In this document: positions 1-11,651 of the stretch, one piece after another
How positions within the stretch are numbered: position 1 is the stretch's first letter
Layout of the letters: each line of letters opens with the position of its first letter
Assembly: GCA_014058105.1 (NCBI GenBank)
Contig: JACGCM010000146.1
Location: 930,001-994,000 of the forward strand
Origin: Kingdonia uniflora
Lineage: Eukaryota; Streptophyta; Magnoliopsida; Ranunculales; Circaeasteraceae
Direction: 5' to 3'
DNA length: 64,000 bases
Translations under genes and position numbers: made by a program
Notes under the pieces: model-generated
Databases searched by the model: none
Told to the model about the DNA's origin: nothing
What the model saw: the letters and a program-made list of their open reading frames with translations, nothing else

Positions 1-3000
1 ACCTCTACTTTCCCTTCATCCTCTTTGACGTAGGCACCAGCCATAACGGCTTTGACGACAGCTTTTGAGTACCCCACTACAAGAAGTTGAAGCCCAAGTC
101 TATCGCGTTGAACTACGACATCATCCAGGTTCTTCTACGCCTCTTCAGTAAGCTCGCTAATCAACACCTTCCACGCAGCCTTCAACGTAACCAATCGCTC
201 CCCCCTAAAGAGTCAAGTCAGACTTAAGTCGAGCCATCTTCTTTTCGAGCTCGACTTTTCCACTCTCGAGATCAACTTTTCCCTCCTCGATCTCGTGGAA
301 GATCCCCTTCAACAAACGGGCAGTCTACGCACAAAAATCAATACATTTTCAGCTTGAATTCAAATACAATATTAAGAAATAGAAAAGTCATCAACTTAGC
401 ATTTCGCTTAACTCCATCTAAACAGAGGTACCAAGCACCTCAGCACCATTTCGATCTACAAGCCTCACTCTATCCTCTATAGCTCGTTGCTCATCTTCCT
501 CAGCAGGTCGGCTCTCCACGGCCTTCGCCCCTATCACTTTAGCTGGAGGATCTACCCTCCCCTTTTTCTTATCCCCCTCGACCTCACCACTTTCTGTGGT
601 TCCATAGGCCGGGCCACGCTTCCAAATTTTTTTCTTTGGGAATTTTAGGGATAGCTTGCCCGATGTGGTCACTTTTGGTACATCCTCAAAATTTATATCA
701 TAAGTCCTCGATAAAACCGAACACTTCATCCCATCTGTCCCTCACTTCTTGCTGGCTCCAACCCCCATCAAGTCTCTTTACCTGAGACTTTTATACCTTC
801 TCAAACCTACTGTTTGCTCTTTTATTTTTGTTGATGCCAAACTCTTTCAGAATGATCTTGGGCTCAACCCCGTCTCGAACAATAGTATCTAACAGTGACT
901 CCTTCTTTGTGACCTTCAACTGAGAACCTGTAAAACAAAATAAACACATTGTTAAACAACAGAATAACCCATCAATTATAGCAGTTCGATATTATATACT
1001 ATTACTTACTTTTCTTCAAATTTTTATTAATAAGTTCTATTGGTTCTTCATCCTCTCTCTGAAGGCAATAGCCCTTCACCCATATCACATTATCATTCCG
1101 AACTCGGCCCGTTGGATTCAGATCGTAGAAAAGTGGTCAGAATGAGCTCGAACAGAAATGCGTACCTCCAGTCGCAGCATAATATTTCACAGAGTTGTAC
1201 TGTAAAACGTCCTCAAGAGTTATTCTCCTCTTCACATCATTCGCCTCCCACAATCTATTCAAAGTCTTACAAATAACGATCACCTCCCACATGTTCCCAT
1301 TCAGTTGGGTAAGACAAGCCCCAATGGTATTCATTATACCTTTAACGAGATTGTTAAGGGGCAATATCAATCCATATTCCAACTAAGGCAGATAACATAG
1401 AAAGCCATCATCCAAGTTGCCTTGGACATTATCATCAAAATACTCAAGCGAGATCAACTCGTCCACTCCCCTATATGAAATCAGGCAACAAAAAGAAATA
1501 TTCTTCCTCAGATGATACAGTACAACCTTTGAACTGCCTACCAGCATGTTCTACAATGTTGCCCCATTACCCACCTACAATGGCTTTGGATTTACAGAAC
1601 TCTCTAACCACATTGAAGTTTTGAGGGTATGATACCAATTTACCAGGGATGTCTAGAAATTGAGCAAGTACTACTTTGTCCTCCACCTCAGACTCTACAT
1701 TTCCTGATTTTATTTTCTCAGACTCAATCGTACTACCATATCAATTGAAGTCTCCATTTCAATTATAAGCTCGACCTACATGCATGTCCAGGTATTTTAT
1801 CATTATCTTTTATCTATACACATCCATGCACACATCTATCATACATACAACATACATATACGTCTATTATACATATATCTTTTTTTACACAAAAAAGTAA
1901 ACAAATTTTTATAAAATTACTATAAACAACAATTTTTCAAAATTTCAAACCCACAAAATCTTTCAAACCTACATTCACAAAATCATAAATCATTTACTAA
2001 CCTTCAACGTCCGAATATGAATCTGAAGCAGCGCCAAATCTTTTCTTCACAAAGCTGATGTACAACCACCGTCGTGATTACGTCTCTGTAACTTTTTCTC
2101 TCCTTGAGTGGTGATCACTCTTGTCTAATATTTTACGTGAATCTCTATAATTTTTTCTCTTTTCTCTCCCACTGTTCTTCCATTTTTAAAAAGTTGATAA
2201 ACGTTTGAATGATGAAGATAAGCTATTTTTTATATTTTTTATCTTTAAATGCTGGCAGTTATTGGGAATCGTATGAGCCATCCTCGGTTTTGGAACCAAG
2301 GCGTCCCTTCCCCAATTAATGTTAGACATTTTGTACTTTTTTGGCAAAAATACCTTCCCATCATTACCTCGAGTCATTTATTTTAATATATTTCCATCTC
2401 TCCTACCCAAATCTCTCTCTGACCTTCCCACACTCATGATGACCAAATACTCACGTGCAATTGAACTCTTCCTGCAATTACACAAGAGACAAAAAATCAA
2501 AGCTCGCCTATTTTTACTATTCCTACTTCTGCTACTTACAAAATTACTAGCGTCATTTCTAAAGATATCAAAATTCAAATTTCAAATCTCACTATTCACA
2601 AATAGTTTCAAACCACATTTGCAACAAAACAGGACATATTCAAAATAATATTCGACCTCATTCAATTAGATCCCTTATATGTAATTGCACATAAAACATC
2701 CCAGATATCCTGGAAGGCCACACTTAATTAGTTTACCCCCATCAATCCTCACATCTTCCTCCTTGATCTCTTTCTCAATAATTTGCCTCACGGCCTCTTT
2801 TTGAGTTGCAGGCTCTAGAATCACTTCCCGAAAAATCTTCGAGTAAAAATATCGCCCGATCTCAAGTTTTCTCTCACTCTTATCCAAGCCTTCGATCTAC
2901 AGTTCAGATTCAGGCAAGTCAGAATCATAACCTAACAAACCTAAAATTATCTCCCGCACTTCTGTAATCTTTATCGCTAACCGTCCCTCAGCACCATGAT

Positions 3001-3028
3001 GAACTCTCTCAGAGTGAGTCCTCACCAT
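1..3028 (-). pseudogene. Large antisense accessory gene of TatA (3' end outside window)
   Basis: It reads leftward from an ATG at 3026-3028. The first exon product begins MVRTHSER, followed by an IKITEVRE segment and a GGKLIKCGLPGYLGC motif, and ends near 2650. A later block (2377-2186) has the acidic/basic linker, and 1382-1137 encodes a segment with PLNNLVKGIMNTIG and LNGNMWEV, resembling the core of the plant 'putative gypsy type transposon' accessory proteins (Transposase_28-like). An intron at 928-1009 has GTAAGT and TTTACAG ends and matches one in TatB. A second intron (about 325-398) keeps its AG but its donor GT reads CT. Residues below 320 are Glu/Lys-rich, as in a coiled coil. There are several in-frame stops. 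Function unknown; accessory antisense ORFs between pol and the 3' LTR are known in Tat-lineage elements. Confidence 0.7.
928..1009 (-). other. Conserved intron in large antisense gene (TatA)
   Basis: On the minus strand the sequence reads GAAAA|GTAAGTAATAG ... TTGTTTTACAG|GTTCTCAG, a canonical 82-nt plant intron. TatB has the same flanking exon ends around an intron at 20337-20413. On the sense transcript these signals are reversed and unusable, so they make sense only for an antisense RNA. Confidence 0.7.
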
Positions 3029-3067
3029 ATTCTCTTTCTTCTTCCTCTTTAAATCACATTCCCCTCA

Positions 3068-3077
3068 TATTTATACA
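3068..3077 (-). promoter_or_regulatory. TATA-like box of large antisense gene (TatA)
   Basis: The minus strand reads GTATAAATAT about 40-49 nt before the ATG at 3028. Equivalent boxes occur before the homologous ATG in TatB, TatC and the inverted fragment near 59971. Confidence 0.5.
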
Positions 3078-3582
3078 CTTTTCAAGATAACTTTTAATCC
3101 CCCACATTCCGTATATATTATAATATGTTTTTCCATAACTAGAAATCATAAAGATTATGATAGAAAGTTATTTGAACTTATCTATACAAATCGGCCTCTT
3201 CGAATTCATCCTATCCAATTTCGACCTACTCCTTATAATCTCTCTACCTATACCACATTTCCAAACAAAAACTCCATGAGCTCAAAATTTTTAATTTCTG
3301 CATATTTTTTCTCCATGATTCTATAATTTGTTCAGTTCGATACATATTTTCACACATCTACATATTTACACAAATACATCTTTTACATGTATTAACATAT
3401 ATTTTCCACAGTTCGACTAAATAGAGCTCTATTTTTTAGTTCGACTTCCAATATTACATTTTCGTCCTCTAAACATACATATCTATACTTCTTCTAACTC
3501 GATTTCAGTCAAAAGAGCTAATTCTATCTTTCAATACAGAGTTTGAACAAAATTTTTTTCATTAGCTCGAATATTAGTTACA

Positions 3583-3655
3583 GATACTTTACAGATAATA
3601 AGTCTTTTAGATACTTTATAGATAACAAGTCTTTCAGATACTATTATAGATAATT
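3583..3655. repeat. 27-bp tandem repeat between the two antisense genes (TatA)
   Basis: There are about 2.7 copies of a 27-bp unit of the form gatactttayagataayaag followed by tcttty(a). The homologous place in TatB (22941-23072) has four to five copies of the same unit, so copy number has changed between copies. Confidence 0.7.
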
Positions 3656-3849
3656 CTACAGGTTACATGTCACTTTTCTGTGATATTTTACTCAAAAAGT
3701 CTTTTGAAACCAAATTGGAACTCGTAATCACTGAGAATCCTTTTCCTTCATAACATTTACTTCTACAAGAAACTGAGGAAGAAAATGTGTCAGTGCTTAA
3801 ACCATCCCTCAGTGACAGAAGCTTTTTCACAATAAGTGAAAATGACAGT

Positions 3850-4281
3850 TCAACGGAAAGACTTTAAATATCCGTCTTCCTCCTCCACCACCATCGTCTC
3901 CTCCTCCATAACCTCCACCAATGTAGAGTTGGTAAAGATAAAAAAGTAGAACCTTAAAATTCAGTCCTTCGCATGATACCGGTGATACTTCCTTGAAGAT
4001 ACGCCAACCCCCACATACGTCTCCTCAACCTTTTCCTCCGCAAGGATGCGGAGGCATCTCCAATGTTACTCGCCGGTTAAGACAACGTAAAAAAATTTCC
4101 ACATACAGTAAAAGTCATCCTCAGTTTCAGCCGCTTTGCCATCTGACATACCATAAAACGCTGGTGGTACGGGAATAGGCGTGGTCATCTCCAATGATTG
4201 ATCCCCAAAATAATGCAACTTAAACCTCTGTAATTCAGTAAATACTCTATCTTTGTGCACCATTCGCCTGGTATTCACCAT
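3850..4281 (-). pseudogene. Small antisense gene of TatA, unknown function
   Basis: It starts at an ATG at 4279-4281, product MVNTRRMVHKDRVF. Conserved features in order: YFGDQSLEM (about residues 27-35), a Pro-rich PTPIP/PVPP stretch, YGMSDGKAAETEDDFYCMW (about 45-63) and FYVVLTGE. Then comes a frame change into a RILAEEKVEET segment and a Gly/Asp-rich tail (GGGYGGGDDGGG) near 3890-3930. The same layout appears at 38659, 37129 and, on the plus strand, 59307. No signal peptide or membrane segment is visible. I do not recognise the family and infer no function. Confidence 0.6.
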
Positions 4282-4349
4282 TATAACTCAGAGAATCCAG
4301 AGAATATTATAATCACAACAGACTCAGCCTAAAACTCTAGTACAAGTAC

Positions 4350-4360
4350 TATTTTTATCA
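4350..4360 (-). promoter_or_regulatory. TATA-like box of small antisense gene (TatA)
   Basis: The minus strand reads TGATAAAAATAGTAC about 70-80 nt before the ATG at 4281. TatB has TTATATAAATAGTACC at the same distance before its homologous gene. The TatA version is a weaker TATA match and may have decayed. Confidence 0.4.
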
Positions 4361-4603
4361 AACTCATATTTAATGCGTAGGTACGTTTCCAATGCAATCA
4401 TCATTCAAAGTAGAGCCAATCTCAAAACCCCAAGCGTCAAGTACATTAATTATTTCCATATCATAAATGCCAGGTACATCACTCCATAATACACATCGGG
4501 TACCCAACCGGTCAAATCCCCATTAAAACATCATATCTTTACAACTTCCAACACCAACAATATACAAGTTCTTTCTCAACCAAAGCCACTCGCACTTTCT
4601 ATT

Positions 4604-4616
4604 GCGAGGGGGCGAT
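4604..4616 (+). other. Polypurine tract of TatA
   Basis: gcgagggggcgat lies immediately before the LTR start TGTAGGGACC. TatB has aagggggagat in the same place (38992-39002). It primes plus-strand DNA synthesis and fixes the element's orientation. Confidence 0.75.
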
Positions 4617-5217
4617 TGTAGGGACCTACTCTTCAACCTAGTCCAAAATCAAACTACCTCAGTATCAGACTCACATATTTTACACGTGACAAGAACAGTC
4701 AGTATTGATACCTAGACCACAAAATGATAAAGAATGTGGATTGAGTACAACAGAAAAATATGAACAAGTTAAAAATACCTGTCTCCCACGAACTCAACAG
4801 TTACACACTCAACTACCACTTATCTTATTATTCAGAGAATGTGCTTCAGCACGATAACGAGTTGCAGGTAAGGTTTATATAAAGACAAAGTTCCAGAGGA
4901 GAAAAGGACCAAGAAAAACCATATTTTATAAACTCTAGTACAAGAATTTCTAGATTGTGAACACCCCAAAACTTCTTATTTACAAGAACATGTATTTATA
5001 GTTCGAGAGATCACTTGTATTAAAATATCAGCCTCAAGTAATTAAAGTTACTGTTACTAAAACCCTCAATTTGAGGTCGTGGTATTTTGCCTATTCAAAG
5101 GTTCTCTGCACTAAATCACCAGTGTCATTTCTTGTTTTATATTAGTTTTTTTCACAGGTACATTTGGTGTAAGAGTTAATTTTGAGCCATTTTGAGCTAC
5201 AGAATTAGGCTATTACA
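4617..5217 (+). repeat. 3' LTR of TatA
   Basis: It begins TGTAGGGACC and ends ATTAGGCTATTACA (TG...CA). It aligns along its length with the LTRs at 11652-12267 and 39003-39618. A promoter-like TTATATAAAG sits at 4874-4883, matching CTATATAAGG in the TatB LTRs. Confidence 0.85.
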
Positions 5218-6648
5218 AACCTTGTCTACTTGCCCACAATACAGTATTCACAAAAGTCTAGTTTGCACAACTTGGTACCTGTTAATAGCCCCTAGTTCAT
5301 GAGAACTCTCAAGGACTTTTCCCCAGCATGCGCCAAATGCATGTGCCATAGCCGAGTTGTATCTCTAGAAGTGGTCTCCACCCTTCCCGCGGTAACAACC
5401 TTACCATGAATGGTTGTACCATTCAGATAGTTTAAGTTATTACTTCTTCTTTGGCCCTTTAATACAGCCATGGTTCCTTAATAAACCCTTCAAGATAATA
5501 TTCTTCCTCATCATCGAAATACACCGAACCTCATCGATCTCTTTAACCAAACCATTATGCAACATTAGACAAATGGTACCTATCACCATGATGTGACAAG
5601 GACCATTGTTCCCCATCAACACCACTTCACCTTCTAGCTTCATCAAACTTAAAAAACGTCCCCATTCAGGAAAAATGTAATAAGTAGCACCCGAATCAAA
5701 AATCTATTCTTTAGAATCAATAGCACATGTACTAGACGATATAGCCAAAGAGAAATCAGAATTATTACCTCCATTTGCATTGTCATGAGCAATATTTACC
5801 AAAGAGCCAGATTATCCCCATTTCATCTTCTTAAGAAGCGCGGGACATACATTTTTCCAATGACCCGCTTCCTTACAAAATGCACATTTTTCCTTTCCAA
5901 ATTTGTTGTTATTTACACCGCAATCTTTAAACTTCGATCGAAGTTTGTTACCACTCGACTTCTTTTTGTCCGAAGACCTTCCTATAGTCATCAATACCTC
6001 GGATATTGTCACCTCACACTAACATTTTTCCTTCGTTCAGTACTCATGGTTTATAACTGCCGTAGTCACATATGAGTATTGCTAGAAATTTTTCCTGTAC
6101 GTTATCGTTGTAACGAAATGCTCAAACTCTTCGCGAAGTGAGTTCAAGATCAAAAGTACTTTGTCTTCATCGCCAACCATTTCTTATAGATTTTCCAGGT
6201 CGGCTAATAACTTGGTAAAATCATTCAAGTTTTTTGACATCAAAATCTCTTGTCTCATTGTGAAGCGATAAAGCTTCCTCTTCAAATAGAGTCGATTTTG
6301 GATGTTCTTCACTAAATACTTCTCCTCTAGAATCTTCCAAATTTCCATTGCCAAGGTTTCGTTCATTACAGGGTATTTTATATTTTGAGCAAGACACGAG
6401 CGGATTTGACCACAAGCCTTCTTGTTCATCTTCTTCTAAACACTCTCATCTACCTCATCTGGTTTGTCCTCTAATACCTCATCTAAGTCTAGTTGACTTA
6501 ACGTATCAATAGCCTCGCATCACCATATGCCAAAGTTATTGGTGCCGTTAAATCTCTCAACTTTAATATTTGTATTGTTGAACATATTCTATTTAGGCGT
6601 CGAGGAACTAGGTTCCATTGAAGAACTAGTTTCATCTCCTTCTACCAT
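5218..6648 (-). pseudogene. Copia gag-protease-integrase polyprotein, decayed
   Basis: It starts at the ATG at 6646-6648 (MVEGDETSSSMEPSSS). Gag includes IRSCLAQNIKYPVMNET and the KILEEKYLVKNIQNRLYLK stretch (6429-6184), then a CCHC zinc knuckle CAFCKEAGHWKNVCP (about 5890). The protease motif FDSGATYYIFP follows near 5690, then WHMHLAHAGEKSLRVL of the GAG-pre-integrase domain near 5330. A final KLCKLDFCEYCIVGKQTR stretch (5218-5275) is the second half of the integrase HHCC finger. Several in-frame stops and at least one frame change are present. It would have supplied capsid, protease and integrase for copia replication in the cytoplasm. Confidence 0.8.
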
Positions 6649-6748
6649 GGTTTCCCAATTTTCATATACAAACCAAAATCCAAAACAAAATTGAAATTGA
6701 AAAACCCTGAGTTACCTCAAATTTGTGCACCACCGAGAAATCATCCTC

Positions 6749-6760
6749 GCTCTGATACCA
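6749..6760 (-). other. Copia primer binding site (initiator tRNA-Met)
   Basis: The minus strand reads TGGTATCAGAGC, the classic plant copia site complementary to the 3' end of initiator tRNA-Met. It lies 5 nt from the LTR edge at 6766. Confidence 0.9.
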
Positions 6761-6765
6761 ATTAT

Positions 6766-7278
6766 TGAGTCGTAAGTCGCGATAGCTGAAACTCCAACCA
6801 GATTTTATTAGCAACAAATAAGCAATAATCTAAAGATATACATAATAACAATCATTCAAGTTGAAGGTGGTTCGGCAATTGCCTACATCAACCGTACAAA
6901 AGAGAGATAAAGTTTATTCAAGAACCACGGTTATAATCACTCAAAACAATTAAAGGTTTCTCTGAGGATTTTCCTCTTCAATTGAACTTTCCAAAGGTTG
7001 GCTTCTAAAGGAAACTAAGTTCCCCTTATGTACTTGGGGAACCAAGTTGTAATTGCTCGGATCTCGAGGGAATCCAATGGCTCAAACAAAACCCAAAATT
7101 GTGTTTTACCGATGTCTGCTCAAACAGACCTATTTTATTCGAACAAAAAACCAAGTTTATTCGAACTATCAAGGTTCGGGGAGGTTCTATTCGAATACAC
7201 TCAAAGTCTGTTCAAACAGACTTTGTTTAGTTCAAACATACCCAAAGTCTATTCAAACTAAAAAAGAGCAGCCTCACA
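6766..7278 (-). repeat. 5' LTR of the copia element
   Basis: The inner edge is fixed by the primer site: on the plus strand the LTR starts TGAGTCGTAAG. The outer edge at 7278 (…CTCACA) is my best guess from the TG...CA rule. The partner LTR is outside the window so the outer edge is not confirmed. The outer third has repeated TTCGAAC/GTTCAAAC words and a hairpin at 7203-7224. Confidence 0.6.
7203..7224. repeat. Perfect 10-bp inverted repeat in copia LTR
   Basis: AAAGTCTGTT-CA-AACAGACTTT: two perfect 10-bp arms around 2 nt. Related half-sites (caaagtctattcaaac, tgctcaaacagacc) flank it. Confidence 0.7.
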
Positions 7279-9019
7279 AATAATACCCTAATATTTTCTC
7301 ATATCTATAGACTTTGATTATTTGATAGAATAGTGGATTAGAAGGGATAAAGAACTCTCCAAATTAGTATTTTTTGGATTTTTAGCATTGCGGAGAGGTA
7401 ATTTTTACCGATTTTGTTATTTCTATATATTAATTGTTTGTTAAATGATATAGGATATCTAAATTTGAATAAAATGATTAAAATATTTTTTCGGATCAAA
7501 AAGGCTATTTTAAGTGATTTTTAACCCTTGGGAAAGGGTTATATTAAAAAATAAATAACGATCACTTTGGATATCTGATTGACGATCACATCCGTCTATG
7601 GTACATCTCTGAGAGATTTCCCAGTCGCCAGGACATTGGTATGGAAACTGGGCAGTTCACGGTATAAAACAATTTTTCCTGCGGGGTATTAGGTCATACT
7701 GACGTCAGCTAGGGTCTAATATTTTATTTTATTTTCAAAAAATATTTATTATATTATGTTGACGTGACGTCCTCAGATCCAAATCCGATTTAAGAAACTG
7801 GATCCGGATTAAACCTGATCTAAGCAAAATTAGACCAGATCTGATACTGATGTGGCAGGGAAGCTGGACCCGCATTAATACATGACATGGACGCGTGGCA
7901 CGTAGGGCCCACCATGCTGATGTGGCAGTAACACATGTCAAGAGCATGTGGTAATGGCTTGCTGACATGGCAGTGACACGTGTCAAGGGCACATGGCATG
8001 CTGACATAGCAGGTAGGGATCCACCATAATGACATGACAGACACGTATATGACATGTGGCAGCACAACTTTGTTCCCCGTGGCAATCATTTTGGGTGACT
8101 CATGGCAACTGGTTTGACTTGGTCTACCCGGTCCAACTCTTGACCCAGATTAAGCAAGATTGTTCTACGACCGGTTTAAAACTTAAATTGGCTCTAGAGA
8201 GCTCAATTTTTTGTCAAATGGAGTCATATTTTATTTTAAAAATTCCTATTGACTGGACCTGCCCCTTGTGGGACCCATTTTTTATTTTGTTATGAATTTT
8301 TTTTTTTATATTTTTTAGGAACAACCAAAGCTAATTCACTTATATGTGATATAAGTAAATTGATTAATACCTATTTAAGTATCTTACGATATCTAATATG
8401 ATATTACTAATATACCCCTATGATACTAATTATCATGATTAGGGATCAGAAATAATATGAAATTAAGACTAATTTAAAATATGGCAGGAAGTCATATCTA
8501 AATAACGGTTAATTGTCAAGGACAAAGAATTAGAGCTCAATTGGGAATTGACTTTGTCTTATTTCTAAACACTTGGTGTCTGAGGAACCAATTTTACGTA
8601 TCTAGGTATAATTAGATGTTACATGATAATATTTAAAGGTATATAGGCACTAATATTATCCTATAATACCATAGAATGTTAGTTCAAAAATAAGAGTAAT
8701 TTACCTATCTTATAAACCCAGCAAAATTTGGGGTAGGGCCACTTGTCAAGATAACATCTAATACCCTTCATATTCGTAAAAAATAGGTTATTTTGCTAGA
8801 ATATACAAACCATATATAACTTTATGGTATAAAACTCCAATTGATAGAATAATGATCACAATATCTTGTGGTTTTGAATGCCTATCTTAGCTAAGACATT
8901 ATTAAAATATACTTTAAGGCTAAGTTCACCATTTTATAGGGTAAAATTAGGATTTGATACTAAATAGGAACTCATGTGTATAAAGCCATCAATAGGGCTC
9001 TCTTGTAAGTAATGATTAC
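7279..9019. other. Unassigned, probably old LTR or transposon debris
   Basis: No convincing coding region is visible. 7680-8050 has palindromic TGACGTCA (7700-7707), tandem TGACGTGACGTC (7760-7771), ACACGTGT words and a roughly 40-bp repeat, as seen in some retrotransposon LTR promoters. 8300-9019 is AT-rich with nothing recognisable. Confidence 0.4.
7913..8030. repeat. Roughly 40-bp tandem repeat, three copies
   Basis: Units start with tgctgatgtggcagtaacac, tgctgacatggcagtgacac and tgctgacatagcagg at 7916, 7960 and 7999. Each of the first two is followed by a tgtcaag-gcatgtgg-type tail. The second unit holds the palindrome gacacgtgtc. Confidence 0.65.
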
Positions 9020-9200
9020 TAGGTCTGAGCAGTAAACCGACCAAACCAAAAAATTAAACCAAAATAGAACATTTTTTTCAGTTTGGTTCCATTTTCTGAA
9101 GTTTCGGTTTGAAAAAATGAAAGTCAATCGAATTTGGATCGGTTTTGGTTCGACTACAAAGAAATCGGCTGAAAAATGAACTTAACTGAACTGAATATTA
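9020..9200 (+). repeat. hAT left terminal and subterminal region
   Basis: TIR followed by repeated cggttt/aaaccga words on both strands (aaaccgaccaaacc, tttcggtttg, atcggttttggttcg). It mirrors 54500-54696. In hAT elements such subterminal repeats bind transposase. Confidence 0.75.
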
Positions 9201-9966
9201 GCCTATTAACAAAAACAAAACCCTATCTACCTCATTCCTTCCCTAATTCTAACAAAAAAAATACCATCATCTCTCAGCTTTCTCCAAGTACTCTAAATAC
9301 TCTTCGAAGGTTAAGTTTCTTCTTCGAAGGTTAAACTACTTCTTTGATGAGACTTAAGAAAAATCGGTTAAGCTTCTCTCCAAATACTCTAAAAATTACT
9401 TGGGAGAAATCGGTTTGTGAGCTTTGGAGCAACGAAGGTGAGCTTCTTTTAGAGTTTGAAATAGGCGTTATTGGTACTATAATAGTAGTTTTGCAACAGT
9501 GGAGAAGTTGCTTTGAGGTTTTAGTATTGCAGATTTACAGTTGGGGATATAGTGGTCGATATGTTGTTGCTGTAAATGTGGAAAGAAAACCCAACAATCC
9601 TATGATGGACAAGTTCTTTCTAAAGTATGAATCTCTCTATCCCTCTCCCTCCCTCTCTCCCTATTTTAGGGGTTTGTTAATTTAATTTTAGGTTTGGTAA
9701 TTTGGTTTGGTGATATGGGTTTGCTGATTTGGACATGCCATCATGTAATTTAGGTTGTTTCTTCATATTGATTTGCTGAGTTGGGTGTCTTCATATTGGA
9801 TTATTGAATTAGATTTGCTTTCCCCATATTGGTTTGCTGATTTGGGTTTCCCAGTATTAGATTGTTTAATTGGCTTTATTTTCTGATGTTTGTTTGCTAA
9901 TTTGGTTAGTTGAATTGGATTTGTTTTCCTAATGTCTAAATTGTTTATTCTTTTCATGTAATTAGA

Positions 9967-11651
9967 GACCCCTCTTCCAAAGAATCTTTCGTACAAATAA
10001 GACAAGACAGTGGGGATGAAGCGCATGTTCTCCATCAAATACAAGATCTGCAGGTATATTTTAAAACTTATTTTCTCTAATCTATAATTTTTGGTTATTG
10101 TCATTTATATACTTATTGTAATTTCTTTATGATTTACTCCATGGTAATTGATATTATTATTCTCTTATTACTTTTGTTTGTAGATAGAGGAAAAGGTTGT
10201 GCAACAAGGGGAGCAAAACACTCCAGCAGAATCGCAAGAAATAAATCTCAATTTTAATGTTTCATTATCACCCAAAGGTTCTAAAGAACAAAAATTATGT
10301 ACAAAGCGTAAATTTGCCTCTATCGTGTGGGACCACTTTATGATCGTAGAAGGTACTAGAAAAGTTCTTATCAGGGCAGAATGCAATTACTGCAAAACTA
10401 GTTTTAAATGTGAACGCAAAGGTAATGGAACAAGTTTTATACTAGGACACCTAAATAATATATGTAAAAAGTGTCCATATGGAAAATATGGGAATACTGC
10501 TAAAAGTCAACAAACACTATCTTATAAAACACAAGAAGTTGGGCAAAATGAGATAGTAGGAGTTACTTAGAGCTTGGAGGCATGTAGACTCGCTTTGGCT
10601 AAAATGATTATTATGAAGAAATTATCATTTAAGTTTGTCGAAGGACTAGGTTTTAGAAATTTTTGTCAGATTTTCATTACAAGATTTCCTGTCCCATATC
10701 GTTTCACTAATGCTTGAGACTGTCTCAAGTTGTACAAGGACGAGATGCAAAAATTAAAGTCAATTCTATAGGATCAAAGAATATGTTTTACAATGGACAT
10801 ATGGAAGTCTATTCAAAACTTATGTTATATGTGTCTCACTGCCTATTGGGTCAATAGTGAAAGGAACGTACAAAGAAATATCTTAAATTTTTATCATGTT
10901 TCCAACCATAAGGGAGAGACCATTGGGAGAGTAGTTGAGAAGTATTTGATTGACAGGGGTGTAGATAGTATTTTTAGTGTTACTCTCGATAATACAAGTT
11001 CTAACAATACTGCTATTGATTATTTGCGGCGAAATACAAAAAGATGGAAGAACACGATTTTGAGTTATGAGTTTTTGCATATGAGGTGTTATGTGCATAT
11101 CATCAATTTAATTGTTTCTGATGGTTTGAAAGAGTCATTTGATGCAATTACAAGAATAAGAAGTGCGGTGAGGTATGTGAGATCATCTCTACATAGGTTG
11201 GAACAATTTAAAGGTGTGAGAGATACAAAATTGGAAGATAAAAGTTTAGTATGCTTAAATGTTCAAACTCAGTGGAACTCAACATACTTGATGTTGGAGA
11301 CAACAATTTTTTTTGAAATAGCCTTTGAGAGATTACATGATAGAGAGTCTTCATATCGTACATACTTTAGGGAGGGGGAAAGTGGGAAAACAAATTTGGG
11401 ACTTCTGACTCAAATTGATTGGGAAGATGCTAGAAGGCTTGTGAAGTTTCTTAAGATTTTTAACAATGAAACATTGAAGTTTTCAGGATCATTATATATT
11501 ACTTTTAATGCTTTCTTTCAAGGGCATGTCACTATTCAAACTAAACTGCTTTCGTATAAGAGAAGTGCAAATGTTGGCTTATTGCTGATGGCGGAGCGCA
11601 TGCAAGAAAAGTTTGATAAGTATTGGGATGTTGAGAAGATCAATTTGCATT
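9967..11651 (+). pseudogene. hAT transposase, N-terminal part (BED finger and catalytic core)
   Basis: One exon (9967-10053) joins in phase across an intron (10054-10183, GTATAT...TTTGTAG) to a long exon. A BED zinc finger is clear at 10315-10460: WDHF, AECNYC, GTSFILGHLNNIC. The catalytic region follows in the same frame with TMDIW (first Asp, about 10793), TLDNTSSNN (second Asp, about 10984), HMRCYVHIINLIVSDGLK and QTQWNSTYLMLE. Three in-frame stops (10568-10570, near 10715 and near 10767) and no frameshift interrupt it, so the copy was fairly young when silenced. It ends at the TatB LTR. The family is that of RICESLEEPER-like plant hAT proteins. Confidence 0.85.

Larger units (their letters stand above)
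1..5217 (+). mobile_element. TatA: 3' half of a Tat-lineage Ty3/gypsy LTR retrotransposon
   Basis: Sense orientation is plus, shown by a polypurine tract directly before the LTR that ends at 5217. The 5' LTR, gag and pol lie left of the window. What remains is the region between pol and the 3' LTR, filled by two minus-strand genes matching those in TatB (17531-22417 and 38200-38659). The right LTR edge abuts copia integrase sequence at 5218 without filler, so TatA inserted into that copia element. The other target-site copy is outside the window; the right-hand 5 bp are aacct (5218-5222). Family assignment rests on shared LTR sequence and shared antisense genes with TatB, whose pol is readable. 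Confidence 0.85.
5218..7278 (-). mobile_element. 5' part of a Ty1/copia element (Tork-like), cut by TatA
   Basis: Reading leftward: LTR, primer binding site, gag, protease, GAG-pre-integrase and the start of the integrase zinc-binding region, then an abrupt switch to the TatA LTR at 5217. The rest of integrase, RT and RNase H should lie left of TatA, outside the window. The primer site complementary to initiator tRNA-Met and the gag/zinc-knuckle order are typical of plant copia elements. Tork-like is a family-level impression from the gag sequence. Confidence 0.85.

Noticed and set aside
9344..9685. Open frame of 113 codons at the hAT 5' end
   Set aside because: It lies in the probable untranslated first exon/intron, ends in CT-rich sequence and matches no transposase domain.
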